From assembly GCA_025965195.1 (NCBI GenBank), contig JAOPXK010000042.1, positions 1 to 64,000 of the forward strand: a DNA stretch of 64,000 nt. The letters run 5' to 3'. The notes beneath the pieces were generated by a model, which made no database searches, was not told the origin of the DNA, and worked only from the letters and a program-made list of their open reading frames with translations. The translations under genes and the position numbers were made by a program. Positions 8,914 to 17,478 of this stretch are shown here, in pieces. Position 1 is the stretch's first letter. Each line of letters starts with the position of its first letter. This DNA comes from Marmoricola sp. (GTDB lineage Bacteria > Actinomycetota > Actinomycetes > Propionibacteriales > Nocardioidaceae).

Positions 8914-9516
8914 TCAGTCGAAGAACGCGCCGTAGATGACGGCGATGGCGGCGCCGACCGATCCGAGCCCGGCGGCGGCTCCTCCGGACGATCCGCCTCC
9001 GCCGGCGGCAGCGAAGTCGGCATCGACCTGGGCGACCTGCTGAGCGCCGGTGAAGGCCACGGTCTCGAGCAGCTCGTAGACCGGGTAGTCGGGGGCGTAG
9101 ATGCTGTCGGCGCCATCGATGAGGATGGCTTTGGCGAGTTGAAGACCAGCGGCAGCGTGGTCGTCGAGGTGCTCTTGCGCGAGCAGGGTGTCGACCGCCG
9201 CGATCATCTCGGTGATCGACTTTCCCTCGAGTGCAGCATGCACGCGCTCGAGGTGTGCGGTGAACGACGCTGACCGCCCGGCACGCTCTTCCTCGAACCG
9301 GAGATAGCCCGCGCGAGCGGCCCGCAGGCGCGCCTTGGTCTCGTCATCGAACGACTTGACCTGGAGGGCCGCATCGACGACCTCCAAGTTCGTGGGGGCG
9401 TGCCCGCTCGGGACATCGAGGTACTTGATGACGTGGAGTGGACGATCAAGAACCGCTTTGACCAGTTTGGTGTGGTCGGCTGCTGTGAACGGTGGCGCTT
9501 CGTAGACATCTTCCAT
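8914..9516 (-). CDS. hypothetical protein, Ala/Gly-rich C-terminus
   Basis: A 200-residue protein that I do not recognise. Residues 1-160 are charged and helical (for example KARLRAARAGYLRFEEERAGRS, then FTAHLERVHAALEGKSITEMIAAVDTLL). It ends with a Gly/Ser/Ala-rich linker (AAAGGGGSSGGAAAGLGSVGAAIAVIYG), which looks like a weak hydrophobic tail and could anchor the protein. The start at MEDVYEAPP is set by an excellent ribosome site (GGAGGAATCTCCC before ATG); the longer frame has none. It is followed at 68 bases by the SGNH hydrolase on the same strand, so the two may be cotranscribed. Confidence 0.6.
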   Translation of the reverse strand: MEDVYEAPPFTAADHTKLVKAVLDRPLHVIKYLDVPSGHAPTNLEVVDAALQVKSFDDETKARLRAARAGYLRFEEERAGRSASFTAHLERVHAALEGKSITEMIAAVDTLLAQEHLDDHAAAGLQLAKAILIDGADSIYAPDYPVYELLETVAFTGAQQVAQVDADFAAAGGGGSSGGAAAGLGSVGAAIAVIYGAFFD

Positions 9517-9634
9517 GGGAGATTCCTCCAGGAGTCTGCTCGATTCGTATGGCCCGACACCAGCATGCGCTCCATCGAAAGGCTCGTCCACCCATGCAAT
9601 TCCTCGGGTGAGGGGAGGCCTGTTCTCATGGTGA

Positions 9635-9721
9635 ATGGGCGCCGTGGATCGCAGCTACGAGGGCATGCTCGGACACCGGTACGACGTCGGCGGCGTGATC
9701 CTGGCGACCTACCGCCGCTGA
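9635..9721 (+). CDS. very small ORF, possible gene remnant
   Basis: A 28-codon frame reading MGAVDRSYEGMLGHRYDVGG and ending ATYRR. It has protein-like composition, unlike the other frames in this gap, and looks like the C-terminus of a larger protein, but no ribosome site at a proper distance is seen. It lies in the 214-base gap between HelR and the hypothetical gene, both of which run the other way. It may be a relic or chance. Confidence 0.25.
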   Translation: MGAVDRSYEGMLGHRYDVGGVILATYRR

Positions 9722-9730
9722 CAGTCGCCG

Positions 9731-11899
9731 TCAGGAGCTGGTGAGGATGACGAGTCGCTGGGTCGCTCGGGTCATCGCGACATAGCGGTCGACCGCTCCT
9801 TCGGTGCCGTTGCCGAACGCCTCCGGGTCGACGAGGACAACCAGGTCGAACTCGAGGCCCTTGGACAGCTCCGGGGTCAGTGACCGGACGCGCGATGTCG
9901 CCTCGAACGCCGGATCGCCGATGACGCAGGCGATCCCGTCCACATGTGCGGTGAGCCAGGTGTCGAGGATCGAGTCCAGATCCGAAGCAGATCCGTGCAC
10001 GACGGGGACGCCGCTGCTGCGGACGGAGGTCGGCACGTTGGCATCCGGGAGAACGGCCCGGATCACCGGCTCGGCTTCGGCCATGACCTCTTCCGGCGTC
10101 CGGTAGTTGATGCTCAGGGAGGCCAGGTTGATCCGGTCGAGCCCGATCCGTTCGAGCCGTTCGGTCCACGACTCCGCGAACCCGTGCCTGGCCTGTGCTC
10201 GGTCCCCGACGATGGTGAAGCTCCGCGACGGGCAGCGGAGCAGCAACATCTGCCACTCGGCGTCGGTCAGCTCCTGAGCCTCGTCCACGACGATGTGCGC
10301 GAACGGACCGGCGAGCGGGTCCGGGTCGGTCTCGGGGAGGGCGGCTTCGTCGACCAGGACGTCGCGGATCCCCTGCTGGCGCAGCTGGGCGATCATGCCG
10401 TCGTCGTCATCGGCCTGGAGGAGCTCGTCGACAACCCTGTCCATCTGCCGACGTTCGGCGGCGACGGCGGCGGCGTGACGCCGCTTCCGGCGTGATGCCT
10501 CGGGGTCGCCGAGGCGTTGCCGGGCGGCGTCGAGCAGGGGCAGGTCCGAGAGCGTCCACGCTTGGGGGTCGTCGCGTTGCAGCTTCCCGACCTCCTCTGG
10601 ACTGAGCAACGGGGCACCAAGGCGCAGGTACGCGGGCACGTCCCAGAGGTCGCCGACGAGGTCGGCCGCCTCGAGGAGCGGCCAGGCCTTGTTGAAGGTG
10701 TCGGCCAGCTCCCTGTTCTGGGCGATCGACCTGCGGACCAGGTCGGGCGAGGCTTCGTCGTCCTCGTCATCCTGCTCGTACTTGCTCGCCAGGATCGCGA
10801 GCAGTTCCTCCCAGACCTGGTCACGCGCCTCGTTGTGCGGCGTACCCGGCCCCGGCGCGTCGAAGGCGTCGGCCCAGTCGTCCGGGCTGACCCAGATGTC
10901 GGCGTACGGCGTCTCGACCTCCATCCCGTCGATAGGTGGCTTCTCGTAGAACCGCACGGCCGGCTCGATCGCCTTCACCAGGTCCGCGGAGGCCTTCAGC
11001 GCGGCCACCTCCGGGTCGGATTCGGTCGTGGCGCCGGCTCCTTCGGGGACGAGGTCCCGGAGGGTGCAGGTCTGGACGCCCTCCTCGCCGAGGCTGGGGA
11101 GGACATCGGCGACGTAGGCGAGATAGGGCTGGTGCGGACCGACGAACAGCACGCCGCCCCGTTGGTGACCAAGACGCGGGTCGGAGTACAGCAGGTAGGC
11201 GGTGCGGTGCAGCGCGACCACCGTCTTGCCGGTGCCGGGGCCGCCATCGACGACGAGAGCGCCACGAGAACCGGCGCGGATGATGGCGTCCTGGTCGGCC
11301 TGGATGGTGCCGAGCACGTCGCGCATCCGGTCCGTCCGGTCGGCACCCAGGCTGGCGATGAAGGCCGACTGGTCATCGAGCGTCGGTCGATGGTCGAGCC
11401 CGACCAATCCTTCAGTGGTGAACACCTCGTCCCAGTAGTCGCTTATCCGCCCGCCGGTCCAGCGATACCTGCGGCGGCATGCCAGACCCATCGGGTTGGC
11501 GTGGGTCGCTCCGAAGAACGGTTCGGCCGCGGGGGAACGCCAGTCGAGCAGCAGCCGACGGCCCGCGCTGTCGGTGAGGCCGAGCCGTCCGACGTACACC
11601 GGCTCGGGGTCGTCTGCGCTGATGATGTGTCCGAGGCACAGGTCCAGACCGAAGCGACGAAGGGAGCGCAGCCGAGTGGTCAGCCGGTGCACCTCCAGGT
11701 CTCTGTCCATCGCCTCCTGGCCGATGCCGCCGGGCGCCAACCGCTCGGTATCGAGGCGGTCGGACAGGTCGGCGATCGACTGCTCCAGGCTCTCCGCGAT
11801 TGCGGTGAAGTGCCGCTCGTCGCCGGCGATCAGCGTCGGGTCGGCCTTGGGAGTGAGGTGGCCGGGAAGGTCGAACGCGCTGGTGGTCAGGGGGTTCAC
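9731..11899 (-). CDS. helR: HelR-type RNA polymerase recycling ATPase
   Basis: A 722-residue superfamily 1 helicase-like protein of the HelD/HelR family. Such proteins bind RNA polymerase, prise open the cleft and release stalled or drug-bound enzyme; HelR confers rifamycin tolerance in actinomycetes. An N-terminal coiled-coil arm (about 20-90) is followed by a domain with LLLDWRSPAAEPFF, then Walker A GGPGTGKTVVALHR (about residue 220), a long helical insert, Walker B HIVVDEAQELTDAEW, and the C-terminal SKGLEFDLVVLV and YVAMTRATQRL motifs. The GTG start was preferred because GGAG lies eight bases before it and the family begins near NPLTTSAFDLP; a GTG 63 bases further upstream is the alternative. 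A candidate RAE lies about 120 bases upstream. Confidence 0.9.
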   Translation of the reverse strand: MNPLTTSAFDLPGHLTPKADPTLIAGDERHFTAIAESLEQSIADLSDRLDTERLAPGGIGQEAMDRDLEVHRLTTRLRSLRRFGLDLCLGHIISADDPEPVYVGRLGLTDSAGRRLLLDWRSPAAEPFFGATHANPMGLACRRRYRWTGGRISDYWDEVFTTEGLVGLDHRPTLDDQSAFIASLGADRTDRMRDVLGTIQADQDAIIRAGSRGALVVDGGPGTGKTVVALHRTAYLLYSDPRLGHQRGGVLFVGPHQPYLAYVADVLPSLGEEGVQTCTLRDLVPEGAGATTESDPEVAALKASADLVKAIEPAVRFYEKPPIDGMEVETPYADIWVSPDDWADAFDAPGPGTPHNEARDQVWEELLAILASKYEQDDEDDEASPDLVRRSIAQNRELADTFNKAWPLLEAADLVGDLWDVPAYLRLGAPLLSPEEVGKLQRDDPQAWTLSDLPLLDAARQRLGDPEASRRKRRHAAAVAAERRQMDRVVDELLQADDDDGMIAQLRQQGIRDVLVDEAALPETDPDPLAGPFAHIVVDEAQELTDAEWQMLLLRCPSRSFTIVGDRAQARHGFAESWTERLERIGLDRINLASLSINYRTPEEVMAEAEPVIRAVLPDANVPTSVRSSGVPVVHGSASDLDSILDTWLTAHVDGIACVIGDPAFEATSRVRSLTPELSKGLEFDLVVLVDPEAFGNGTEGAVDRYVAMTRATQRLVILTSS

Positions 11900-12016
11900 G
11901 TCATCGGCTCCGTATCGGTTCGACGTCCCCGCGACCCATACGTCGACAACAACCGCATTCACTGACTCCCGTGTCCGTAGGTTCTGACCTTGTCCGGTGA
12001 TTCTGGGGCACGACCC

Positions 12017-12034
12017 GGGTCTTGTCGCAAGCCC
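12017..12034 (-). promoter_or_regulatory. candidate rifamycin-associated element (RAE)
   Basis: On the minus strand this reads GGGCTTGCGACAAGACCC, an imperfect inverted repeat (CTTG/CAAG and GGG/CCC arms). It closely resembles, as far as I recall it, the GGGGCTTGCGRCAAG-type element found upstream of rifamycin-inducible resistance genes in actinomycetes. It lies about 120 bases before the HelR start, in the gap after the cupin gene, where a promoter for helR would be expected. Confidence 0.7.
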
Positions 12035-12067
12035 ACCGGTGCGCTATACGTTGGGAGTGGAGGGGGT

Positions 12068-12445
12068 TCAGCCGGCTTGCATCGCTGCCATGTTTCGCGC
12101 CATCTGATCCTCGGACACACGAAGGGCGTCGGTCGGGCTGAACTGGACGAACTCCGACCCTGCGTCCGCCGCGGGAACGTGGCCCGGCGGCATGTAGAAC
12201 GAGTCGCCCGGTTCGATCATCTCGTCGTGGTCCGCATAGTGAACGGTCAAGCGCCCGCTGAACAGGTAGCCCCAGTGCGGGCACTGACAGCTGTCGTTCG
12301 GCAGACCCTTCAGCATGGGTCTCAAGTCGATGTCCTGACGAATCGTCACGAAGTTCATCGTGTGGTCGCCGAACTCCTCGGTCCGGTCGACACCAAGGCC
12401 GAAGTCGTTCGTATTGGTGGCTGTTTCCTTCGAAGCTGTGGGCAT
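12068..12445 (-). CDS. single-domain cupin protein
   Basis: A 125-residue protein with one cupin barrel. CPHWGYLFSGRLTVHYAD gives the first cupin motif with a His, and DEMIEPGDSFYMPPGHVP the second, with Asp/Pro and His. The metal ligands of the canonical G(X)5HXH(X)3,4E motif are only partly present (one His of the HXH pair), so catalysis is uncertain and a ligand-binding role is possible. The residues CQC before the first motif are unusual. GAGGAG stands nine bases before the ATG. It lies between helR and the LuxR-type regulator, all on the minus strand; the RAE sits after its stop. Confidence 0.75.
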   Translation of the reverse strand: MPTASKETATNTNDFGLGVDRTEEFGDHTMNFVTIRQDIDLRPMLKGLPNDSCQCPHWGYLFSGRLTVHYADHDEMIEPGDSFYMPPGHVPAADAGSEFVQFSPTDALRVSEDQMARNMAAMQAG

Positions 12446-12565
12446 CTCACTCGTCTCCTCGCTGCCGGATTTCGTCCTGTCGCATGACTGAACGTCTGGC
12501 CCCGACGCTAGTCAGCGCGCTGGGTGCCGGCATGAGGGAAACGCCTCATCTTCCACGGTGAGCCG

Positions 12566-14179
12566 TCATTCCCGCCCGGTGCCCGGCAGACCATGCCAAC
12601 CAGATGTCGTGGCACGAATCTCTTCTTCTGGCAGGAGTCCGTGCTGCAGCGCGAACAACGCAGCCGCCGCGCGCGTCGGGGCGTGGATCTTGGCGTAGAT
12701 GTGCTCGATGTGGTTGCCGGCCGTCTTCGGTGTGATCACCAGTCGCTCGCCGATCTGCCTGTTCGACAGTCCTCTCGCGACCAGCCGGAGTACCTCGACC
12801 TCGCGAGGGGTCAGGCCTGCGAGCCCGTCGATACGCCGACGTACGCGATGCCCCGCGGCGCGCAGCACGACGTCCGCCGCCTCGCCGCCGAGCCGTCCCG
12901 CACGCGCTTCGTCACGAAGGTAACCGGCTGCCTGCTCGGGCGATTGCATCCGGCGATGCGGTCGAGGTTCTCGTTTGGTCTGATACCCGTCTGCTGCGGC
13001 CAGAATGCGTGCAAGCCGGGAGATCGACCCGGCAACGAGCCCGCGCGGATAGCCACTGCCGTCCAACCGCTCGCGGTGCTGCACCGCGATCCGGCCCAGC
13101 GGCTCCAGCGTCGCCGACTGATGCAGCATTCGCTCAGTCAGGTACGGATACATCCGAACCCGCTCCCACTCCCCCGCACTGAGAGGACCAGGGCGGTCCC
13201 AAATCGCGTTCGAAACTCCCAGCCGGCCGAAGCCGTGAACGAGGCCCGCGCGGTACAGCAGGCGAGACTCCACTGGGGGCAAGCCGAGGATGCGGGCGGA
13301 CTCCTTGACGAGGTCAGCGACTGCCGTCGCATGTCCGAGCGTGTACGGCGACTTCAGGTCGATGAAGTTCGCGATCGCCACCAGGGCTGCATCGAACTCG
13401 TCCGGTGACAACGTGACGGCGAGCGACGGTTCCTGATCGATCACCGATCCCCAGGTCCTCGGGGAGTCGAGGTCGTCGAGCACCTCATCAGCAGTGCTGA
13501 GCAGAATGTCGGCGAGCACGGGGTCAATCTGCTTTCCGGACCGGCGCCTCGCGAACGCTTTGGCACCCGCACTTCCACCTGACCGATGCGCGACCTCAAC
13601 GTATTCGGAGAGTTGCGCGATGCGAGAGGCGATGGGAACGTCCGCGCCGGACAGGTTGCCCGGCCAGCCATGTCCGTCCCATTGCTCGTAAGCCGATCCG
13701 ACGCCGTCCAGAACGGCGTCCGGCAGGTTCAGTTGCTCGGCGAGTGACCGCGCCATCCGCGCATGCTGAGCGATCATGCCGCTGACATCGCGACGTCCGG
13801 ACAGGGCAAACTCGACGGCGATCCGGAAGCGGTTCAGCGGCGGATTTCCCGATCCCAGCAAGCTCAGCGTCGCGGCGGCTGCGCGCAGCCCGTTGGCGTC
13901 GTACTTCCCGGACTTGAGAGCGATATCGTCGCCGAACCACTTTGCCTGCTCGTGAGCGTCGGTATGACAGCCGACGTTGACGAGCAATGCCGTGTAGTAC
14001 ACGCTCGCGCGGGCATCGATGTCGAGATCCAGCTGATCTGCGAGGCGCAACGCGATCAGACATTGGCGCAGCACGTGCTCCATCGGCTGGCCGAAACCCA
14101 GGTCGATGCCCAACGACAGGGCCGCGACAAGCTCGGACAGCCGCACCCGACGAGACTCCTCGCCCGCGGCAGGAACCAT
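12566..14179 (-). CDS. tandem degenerate HD-GYP / LuxR-type regulator
   Basis: A 537-residue regulator. Its C-terminal 65 residues are a LuxR/GerE helix-turn-helix (LTPREVEVLRLVARGLSNRQIGERL), so it binds DNA. The rest consists of two HD-GYP-like halves. The second half keeps SPYTLGHATAVADLV and QHRERLDGSGYPRGL, but the HD pair that binds metal has become HG (LVHGFGRLGV), and the later His-Pro is Tyr-Pro (MYPYLTE). The first half has YEQWDGHGWPGNLSG but no HD. Cyclic-di-GMP hydrolysis is therefore unlikely, and a sensing role is more probable. The start is ATG at VPAAGEES; a GTG six bases upstream is equally possible. Confidence 0.8.
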   Translation of the reverse strand: MVPAAGEESRRVRLSELVAALSLGIDLGFGQPMEHVLRQCLIALRLADQLDLDIDARASVYYTALLVNVGCHTDAHEQAKWFGDDIALKSGKYDANGLRAAAATLSLLGSGNPPLNRFRIAVEFALSGRRDVSGMIAQHARMARSLAEQLNLPDAVLDGVGSAYEQWDGHGWPGNLSGADVPIASRIAQLSEYVEVAHRSGGSAGAKAFARRRSGKQIDPVLADILLSTADEVLDDLDSPRTWGSVIDQEPSLAVTLSPDEFDAALVAIANFIDLKSPYTLGHATAVADLVKESARILGLPPVESRLLYRAGLVHGFGRLGVSNAIWDRPGPLSAGEWERVRMYPYLTERMLHQSATLEPLGRIAVQHRERLDGSGYPRGLVAGSISRLARILAAADGYQTKREPRPHRRMQSPEQAAGYLRDEARAGRLGGEAADVVLRAAGHRVRRRIDGLAGLTPREVEVLRLVARGLSNRQIGERLVITPKTAGNHIEHIYAKIHAPTRAAAALFALQHGLLPEEEIRATTSGWHGLPGTGRE

Positions 14180-14213
14180 ACGCACAAGGCTAGCCCCGGG
14201 ATCCGGGTCTGCC

Positions 14214-15065
14214 TCAGGGGCGGCGCGCGACCCAGGTGGTCCGGGTCGTCTCGACATGGAGGTCCGTCCGTCCCAGCAGACTGTGCGGACCGTCGGTGGC
14301 GAGAAGTGTGTCGAGCGCGGAGATGTCCTGCGCGTCGAGCTGGTCGTCCAGGTGGCGCCGCAGCTGGCCGAGGAACGCGTTGGCGTACCGCCCGGTGGCT
14401 TCCGGCGCGGGCGCAGGCAGGTTGATGACGAAGGGCCTCGCGGCGTCGATGACGAACCCGGCAGCAACAAGCGCCTCGGTCCAGTCCACACCAGGGCCGC
14501 CTCCCAGCGCGGCATGGATGCGGGTCCCCAGCCCCGGGCGACCGATACCGATGTCCTCGGGCAGGACGCGAGGGAAGTTGTCCATCTCGGTGGCGACCAG
14601 GAGGCCGCCCGGACGAATCGCGGCAAAGGCCTGTCGCAGCGCGTGGCCTGGGTCGTCCAAGTGGTGCAGCGACGACGCGGCCCATGCCAGGTCGGCCGCC
14701 TCAACCCGTGGCCATGGCTTGTTGAGGTCTGCCTGCACGGCGGTGACCCGGCTGCCCAGACCGAGCTCGCGGGCTCGATGCTCGAGGCGCTGCACCATGT
14801 GTGGGGAGACGTCGAGTGCGATGATCGTCGCCGACTCGAACCGCCGCAGCAGCGCGAAGCTTCCGGTGCCGGTACCGCTGCCCAGATCGAGGATGCGGCG
14901 CGGGCTCGGATCCGCCAGCTCCGCCAGCCAGCCGGTCAGCTCGTCGAGGTAGTCGCGCAGCACCTCGGCGTCGAGGTCGAGGAGTTGCGCCATGGCGTGA
15001 TCGTTGTGTGCCTCCCCGCCGTGGCGGTGCTCGGGTTCCGGGAGCGAGTCCTTGGTGGTGGTCAT
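14214..15065 (-). CDS. class I SAM-dependent methyltransferase
   Basis: A 283-residue cytoplasmic methyltransferase. Motif I is ILDLGSGTGTGSFALL (about residue 58), followed by the acidic post-I residue in IIALDVSPHMVQRLEHRARE, VTAVQADL, and AWAASSLHHLDDPGHALRQ, the usual substrate-side helix of the UbiE/Methyltransf_11 fold. The C-terminal 110 residues form a separate lid. The methyl acceptor is unknown. It is divergent, by only 47 bases, from an XRE-cupin regulator, so co-regulation is likely. The start follows the region of shadow sequence; the ATG lies 47 bases from the regulator's ATG. Confidence 0.83.
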   Translation of the reverse strand: MTTTKDSLPEPEHRHGGEAHNDHAMAQLLDLDAEVLRDYLDELTGWLAELADPSPRRILDLGSGTGTGSFALLRRFESATIIALDVSPHMVQRLEHRARELGLGSRVTAVQADLNKPWPRVEAADLAWAASSLHHLDDPGHALRQAFAAIRPGGLLVATEMDNFPRVLPEDIGIGRPGLGTRIHAALGGGPGVDWTEALVAAGFVIDAARPFVINLPAPAPEATGRYANAFLGQLRRHLDDQLDAQDISALDTLLATDGPHSLLGRTDLHVETTRTTWVARRP

Positions 15066-15112
15066 GTAGCCACCGTAGGACGACCCTGCGTACGAGACAT
15101 ATGCTCTTGCGT

Positions 15113-15691
15113 ATGACGCAAGGAGCAGATGTCGACAGCACCGTCCGACTGCGCATCCGTGGGCTGCGGCGCGCCCGCGGGTGGTCGTTGGACAACCTCG
15201 CGGATCGCGCAAGTCTCAGTGCCTCGACGCTCAGCCGGATCGAGACCGGCCATCGCCGGATCGGCTTGGACCAGCTGACCGCTCTGGCCCGAGCATTGGG
15301 TACGACGCTCGACGAGCTGGTGGAGTCGCCCGACCACGATGACGTGGTGATCCGGCCACATCGCAACGAGCAGCGCGGGACCACCACCTGGCTGGTGAAC
15401 CAGGGCCCCGGGCCACGCGGCGTCACCGTGGCCAAGATGCGGATCACCCAGCACGTGAGTGCTCAGGGGCCTGACGAGCTGGACGTGCACCCCGGTAGGG
15501 ACTGGTTCACCGTCCTGTCCGGAACGGTGGTGCTTCTGCTTGGCGAGCGGCGCATCACGATCGAGGCCGGCCAGGCTGCGGAGTTCTCGACGATGACGCC
15601 GCACGGTTTCCGCGCCCGCCGCGGCCCGGCCGTGATCCTCTGCATCCTTGACCGCGACGGCGAGCGCTCCCACGTGCACGACGGGAACTAG
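15113..15691 (+). CDS. XRE-family regulator with cupin sensor domain
   Basis: A 192-residue regulator with an N-terminal helix-turn-helix of the XRE type (LRIRGLRRARGWSLDNLADRASLSASTLSRIE, about 10-65) and a C-terminal cupin domain (about 90-185; DELDVHPGRDWFTVLSGTVVLLLGE). This arrangement is common in actinobacterial repressors that sense a small molecule with the cupin part. The upstream ATG at 15101 would add four residues. It diverges from the methyltransferase, with which it shares a 47-base intergenic gap; it probably represses the methyltransferase and itself. Confidence 0.85.
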   Translation: MTQGADVDSTVRLRIRGLRRARGWSLDNLADRASLSASTLSRIETGHRRIGLDQLTALARALGTTLDELVESPDHDDVVIRPHRNEQRGTTTWLVNQGPGPRGVTVAKMRITQHVSAQGPDELDVHPGRDWFTVLSGTVVLLLGERRITIEAGQAAEFSTMTPHGFRARRGPAVILCILDRDGERSHVHDGN

Positions 15692-15741
15692 TTGTCGACG
15701 ATTGCCGCCGATGACCGAGGCCCGTCAGCACCGGCCGCCGT

Positions 15742-16041
15742 TCAGCTTCCGGGCCACTCACCAGTCCAACGCTCGAACGCCTTGGCTCCGCCTCGGCTGA
15801 CCAGTGCCTTCACCAAGGCGAAAATCGCACCTTGCACGGTGGCGGCGATGAGAATCTCGCGCAGGTCATACTCCGACTCGAGTGCCTTGGGCGCATCAGC
15901 ATCATCACCGGGTGCGGCGTGTTTCCACACCTGCTTGAAGATCTGCCCGGCGACCACACCGGCGACCACGCTGCTGATCAGGCCAACCGGTCGGTAGAGA
16001 ATCTTGGCGGTCGTGCTGGTGTTCTTCTCACTCGTGCTCAT
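15742..16041 (-). CDS. DUF4235 small membrane protein
   Basis: A 99-residue protein with a membrane segment near the N-terminus (LYRPVGLISSVVAGVVAGQIFKQVW) and a second one (REILIAATVQGAIFALVKALV), the DUF4235 pattern of actinobacterial membrane proteins of unknown function. Its start overlaps the end of the YihY gene by 14 bases, so it is the last gene of the five-gene envelope operon. Upstream in-frame sequence is basic low-complexity shadow sequence and was left out. Confidence 0.8.
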   Translation of the reverse strand: MSTSEKNTSTTAKILYRPVGLISSVVAGVVAGQIFKQVWKHAAPGDDADAPKALESEYDLREILIAATVQGAIFALVKALVSRGGAKAFERWTGEWPGS

Positions 16042-17113
16042 CCGAAGTGCCCTCCTTGGCATTCTGGCTTTCGCCATGGCTGGTGCGGAGGTGACGTCCG
16101 CGTGCGACGTCCTTCTGGGCCTTTTCCTCCGCCTTCTCGATGTTGTGGGTGTCGCGTGGTGGTAGCTGGATGGTGCGCTCCGCAGCCAGTCCGGCCTGGA
16201 GCTCGCGACCACGCTCCAGTTCGGCGTCGAGTTCGGCGCCGAACAGCAGGGCGAGGTTGGTGATCCACAACCAGAGCAGAAAGATCACGACACCGGCCAG
16301 CGAGCCGTACGTCTTGTTGTAGGAGGCGAAGTTGGCCACGTAGAAGCCGAAGAGTGCCGACGCCAGGATCCAGATGGTGATTGCGAGCAGGGCGCCAATG
16401 CTGATCCAGCGGAACTTCGGTTGCTGAATGTTCGGGGTCGTGTAGTAGAGAATCGCGACGATCAGGACCACCGCCGCGAGTATTACCGGCCACTTCGCTA
16501 TTTCCCAGACCAGAACTGCTGTGGACCCCAGACCCAGTGCGCTCCCGACCGACTTCGCCGCCGGCCCGGTGAGAACCAGCGCCAGGGCCACCGCAGCGGC
16601 GAGCACCAACGCCACCAAGGTGACGAGCAACAGCAGGGGACGGAGCTTCCAGATGGGTCGGCCCTCGCCGATCTCGTACATCCGGTTCATCGCTCGGCCG
16701 AAGGCGCCGACGTATCCCGACGCGGACCAGATCGCGGTGGCCAGTCCGATCACGAAAGCGACGCCGGCAGCCTGCTTGGCCTGTGCCAAGGACATCAGGG
16801 TCGGCTGCAGGGTGCCGACCAGGGAGCCGGCTCCGACATCGCCCAGAACGCCAAGGATCGTCGTCACCGTCTGCGGGCCCTGACCGACCAGCCCGACCAG
16901 TGAGACGAGCGCGATTGCTGCCGGAAACAGCGCGAGGACCGCGTAGTAGGTCAGCGCAGCGGCAAGGTCGGTGCACTGGTCCTTGGAGAACTCGCGCGCC
17001 GTCTTGCGGGCAACGTAGTTCCACGAGGCTTTCGTGATCTCACCGGGCGAGTCCGGCTTTCCTGCCGCTGATGGATCGTTGGCTCGCAAGGATGGGGTGG
17101 CCGACCGGCTCAT
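16028..17113 (-). CDS. YihY/BrkB-family membrane protein
   Basis: A 361-residue integral membrane protein with six hydrophobic segments between about residues 50 and 300. DLAAALTYYAVLALFPAAIALVSL, ATAIWSASGYVGAFGRAMNRMYEI and NKTYGSLAGVVIFLLWLWITNLALLFGAELDAE are the conserved YihY blocks (formerly called RNase BN/BrkB). The cytoplasmic C-terminal tail is long and charged. The family's role is not firmly known; transport or envelope functions have been suggested. It overlaps the DUF3618 gene as ATGA, so translation is coupled. Confidence 0.88.
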   Translation of the reverse strand: MSRSATPSLRANDPSAAGKPDSPGEITKASWNYVARKTAREFSKDQCTDLAAALTYYAVLALFPAAIALVSLVGLVGQGPQTVTTILGVLGDVGAGSLVGTLQPTLMSLAQAKQAAGVAFVIGLATAIWSASGYVGAFGRAMNRMYEIGEGRPIWKLRPLLLLVTLVALVLAAAVALALVLTGPAAKSVGSALGLGSTAVLVWEIAKWPVILAAVVLIVAILYYTTPNIQQPKFRWISIGALLAITIWILASALFGFYVANFASYNKTYGSLAGVVIFLLWLWITNLALLFGAELDAELERGRELQAGLAAERTIQLPPRDTHNIEKAEEKAQKDVARGRHLRTSHGESQNAKEGTSDEHE

Positions 17114-17478
17114 CGGGTCCGCCGCCTCCGCAGGAACACCCCGACGCCGAGCACGGTCAGAAGTACGGCGCCTGCGGGTATCGCCGGCATGACGGTGCCG
17201 TCGTCGCGGACCGCCGCGCTCCGGGCGCGTGCGCTGAGTGCAGCCGCACTGGACTTCGCTGAGTTCAGCTGCCCGATCGCGCGTTGCCTGGCCAGATCGA
17301 CCTGCGCCCTGGCTCGCGTCTTCACGTCCAGCCTGGCCGTTAGCGCATCAACGGTCTCGCCGAGCTCCTGTCGCGTCTGGGCGATGTCGGCTTGGATCTG
17401 CTCGACGTCAGCGCCCTTCCCGGATCCGTCGTCACCGGACTCTGATGCCTTGTACTTCCTGTTCGTCTCCGAGATCAC
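17110..17478 (-). CDS. DUF3618 protein with C-terminal membrane anchor
   Basis: A 122-residue protein. A helical segment (EQIQADIAQTRQELGETVDALTARLDVKTRAR, about 25-58), the DUF3618 signature, precedes a helical stretch and a single membrane segment close to the C-terminus (VLLTVLGVGVFLRRRR). DUF3618 proteins are of unknown function and regularly sit with holin-like and YtxH-like genes, as here. It overlaps both neighbours by four bases (ATGA), which shows a coupled operon. Confidence 0.82.
   Translation of the reverse strand: MISETNRKYKASESGDDGSGKGADVEQIQADIAQTRQELGETVDALTARLDVKTRARAQVDLARQRAIGQLNSAKSSAAALSARARSAAVRDDGTVMPAIPAGAVLLTVLGVGVFLRRRRTR

Noticed and set aside
11897-11962. GTG at 11962 as the helR start
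   Set aside because: It adds 21 residues unlike the family and lacks a ribosome site; the GTG at 11899 has GGAG eight bases before it.
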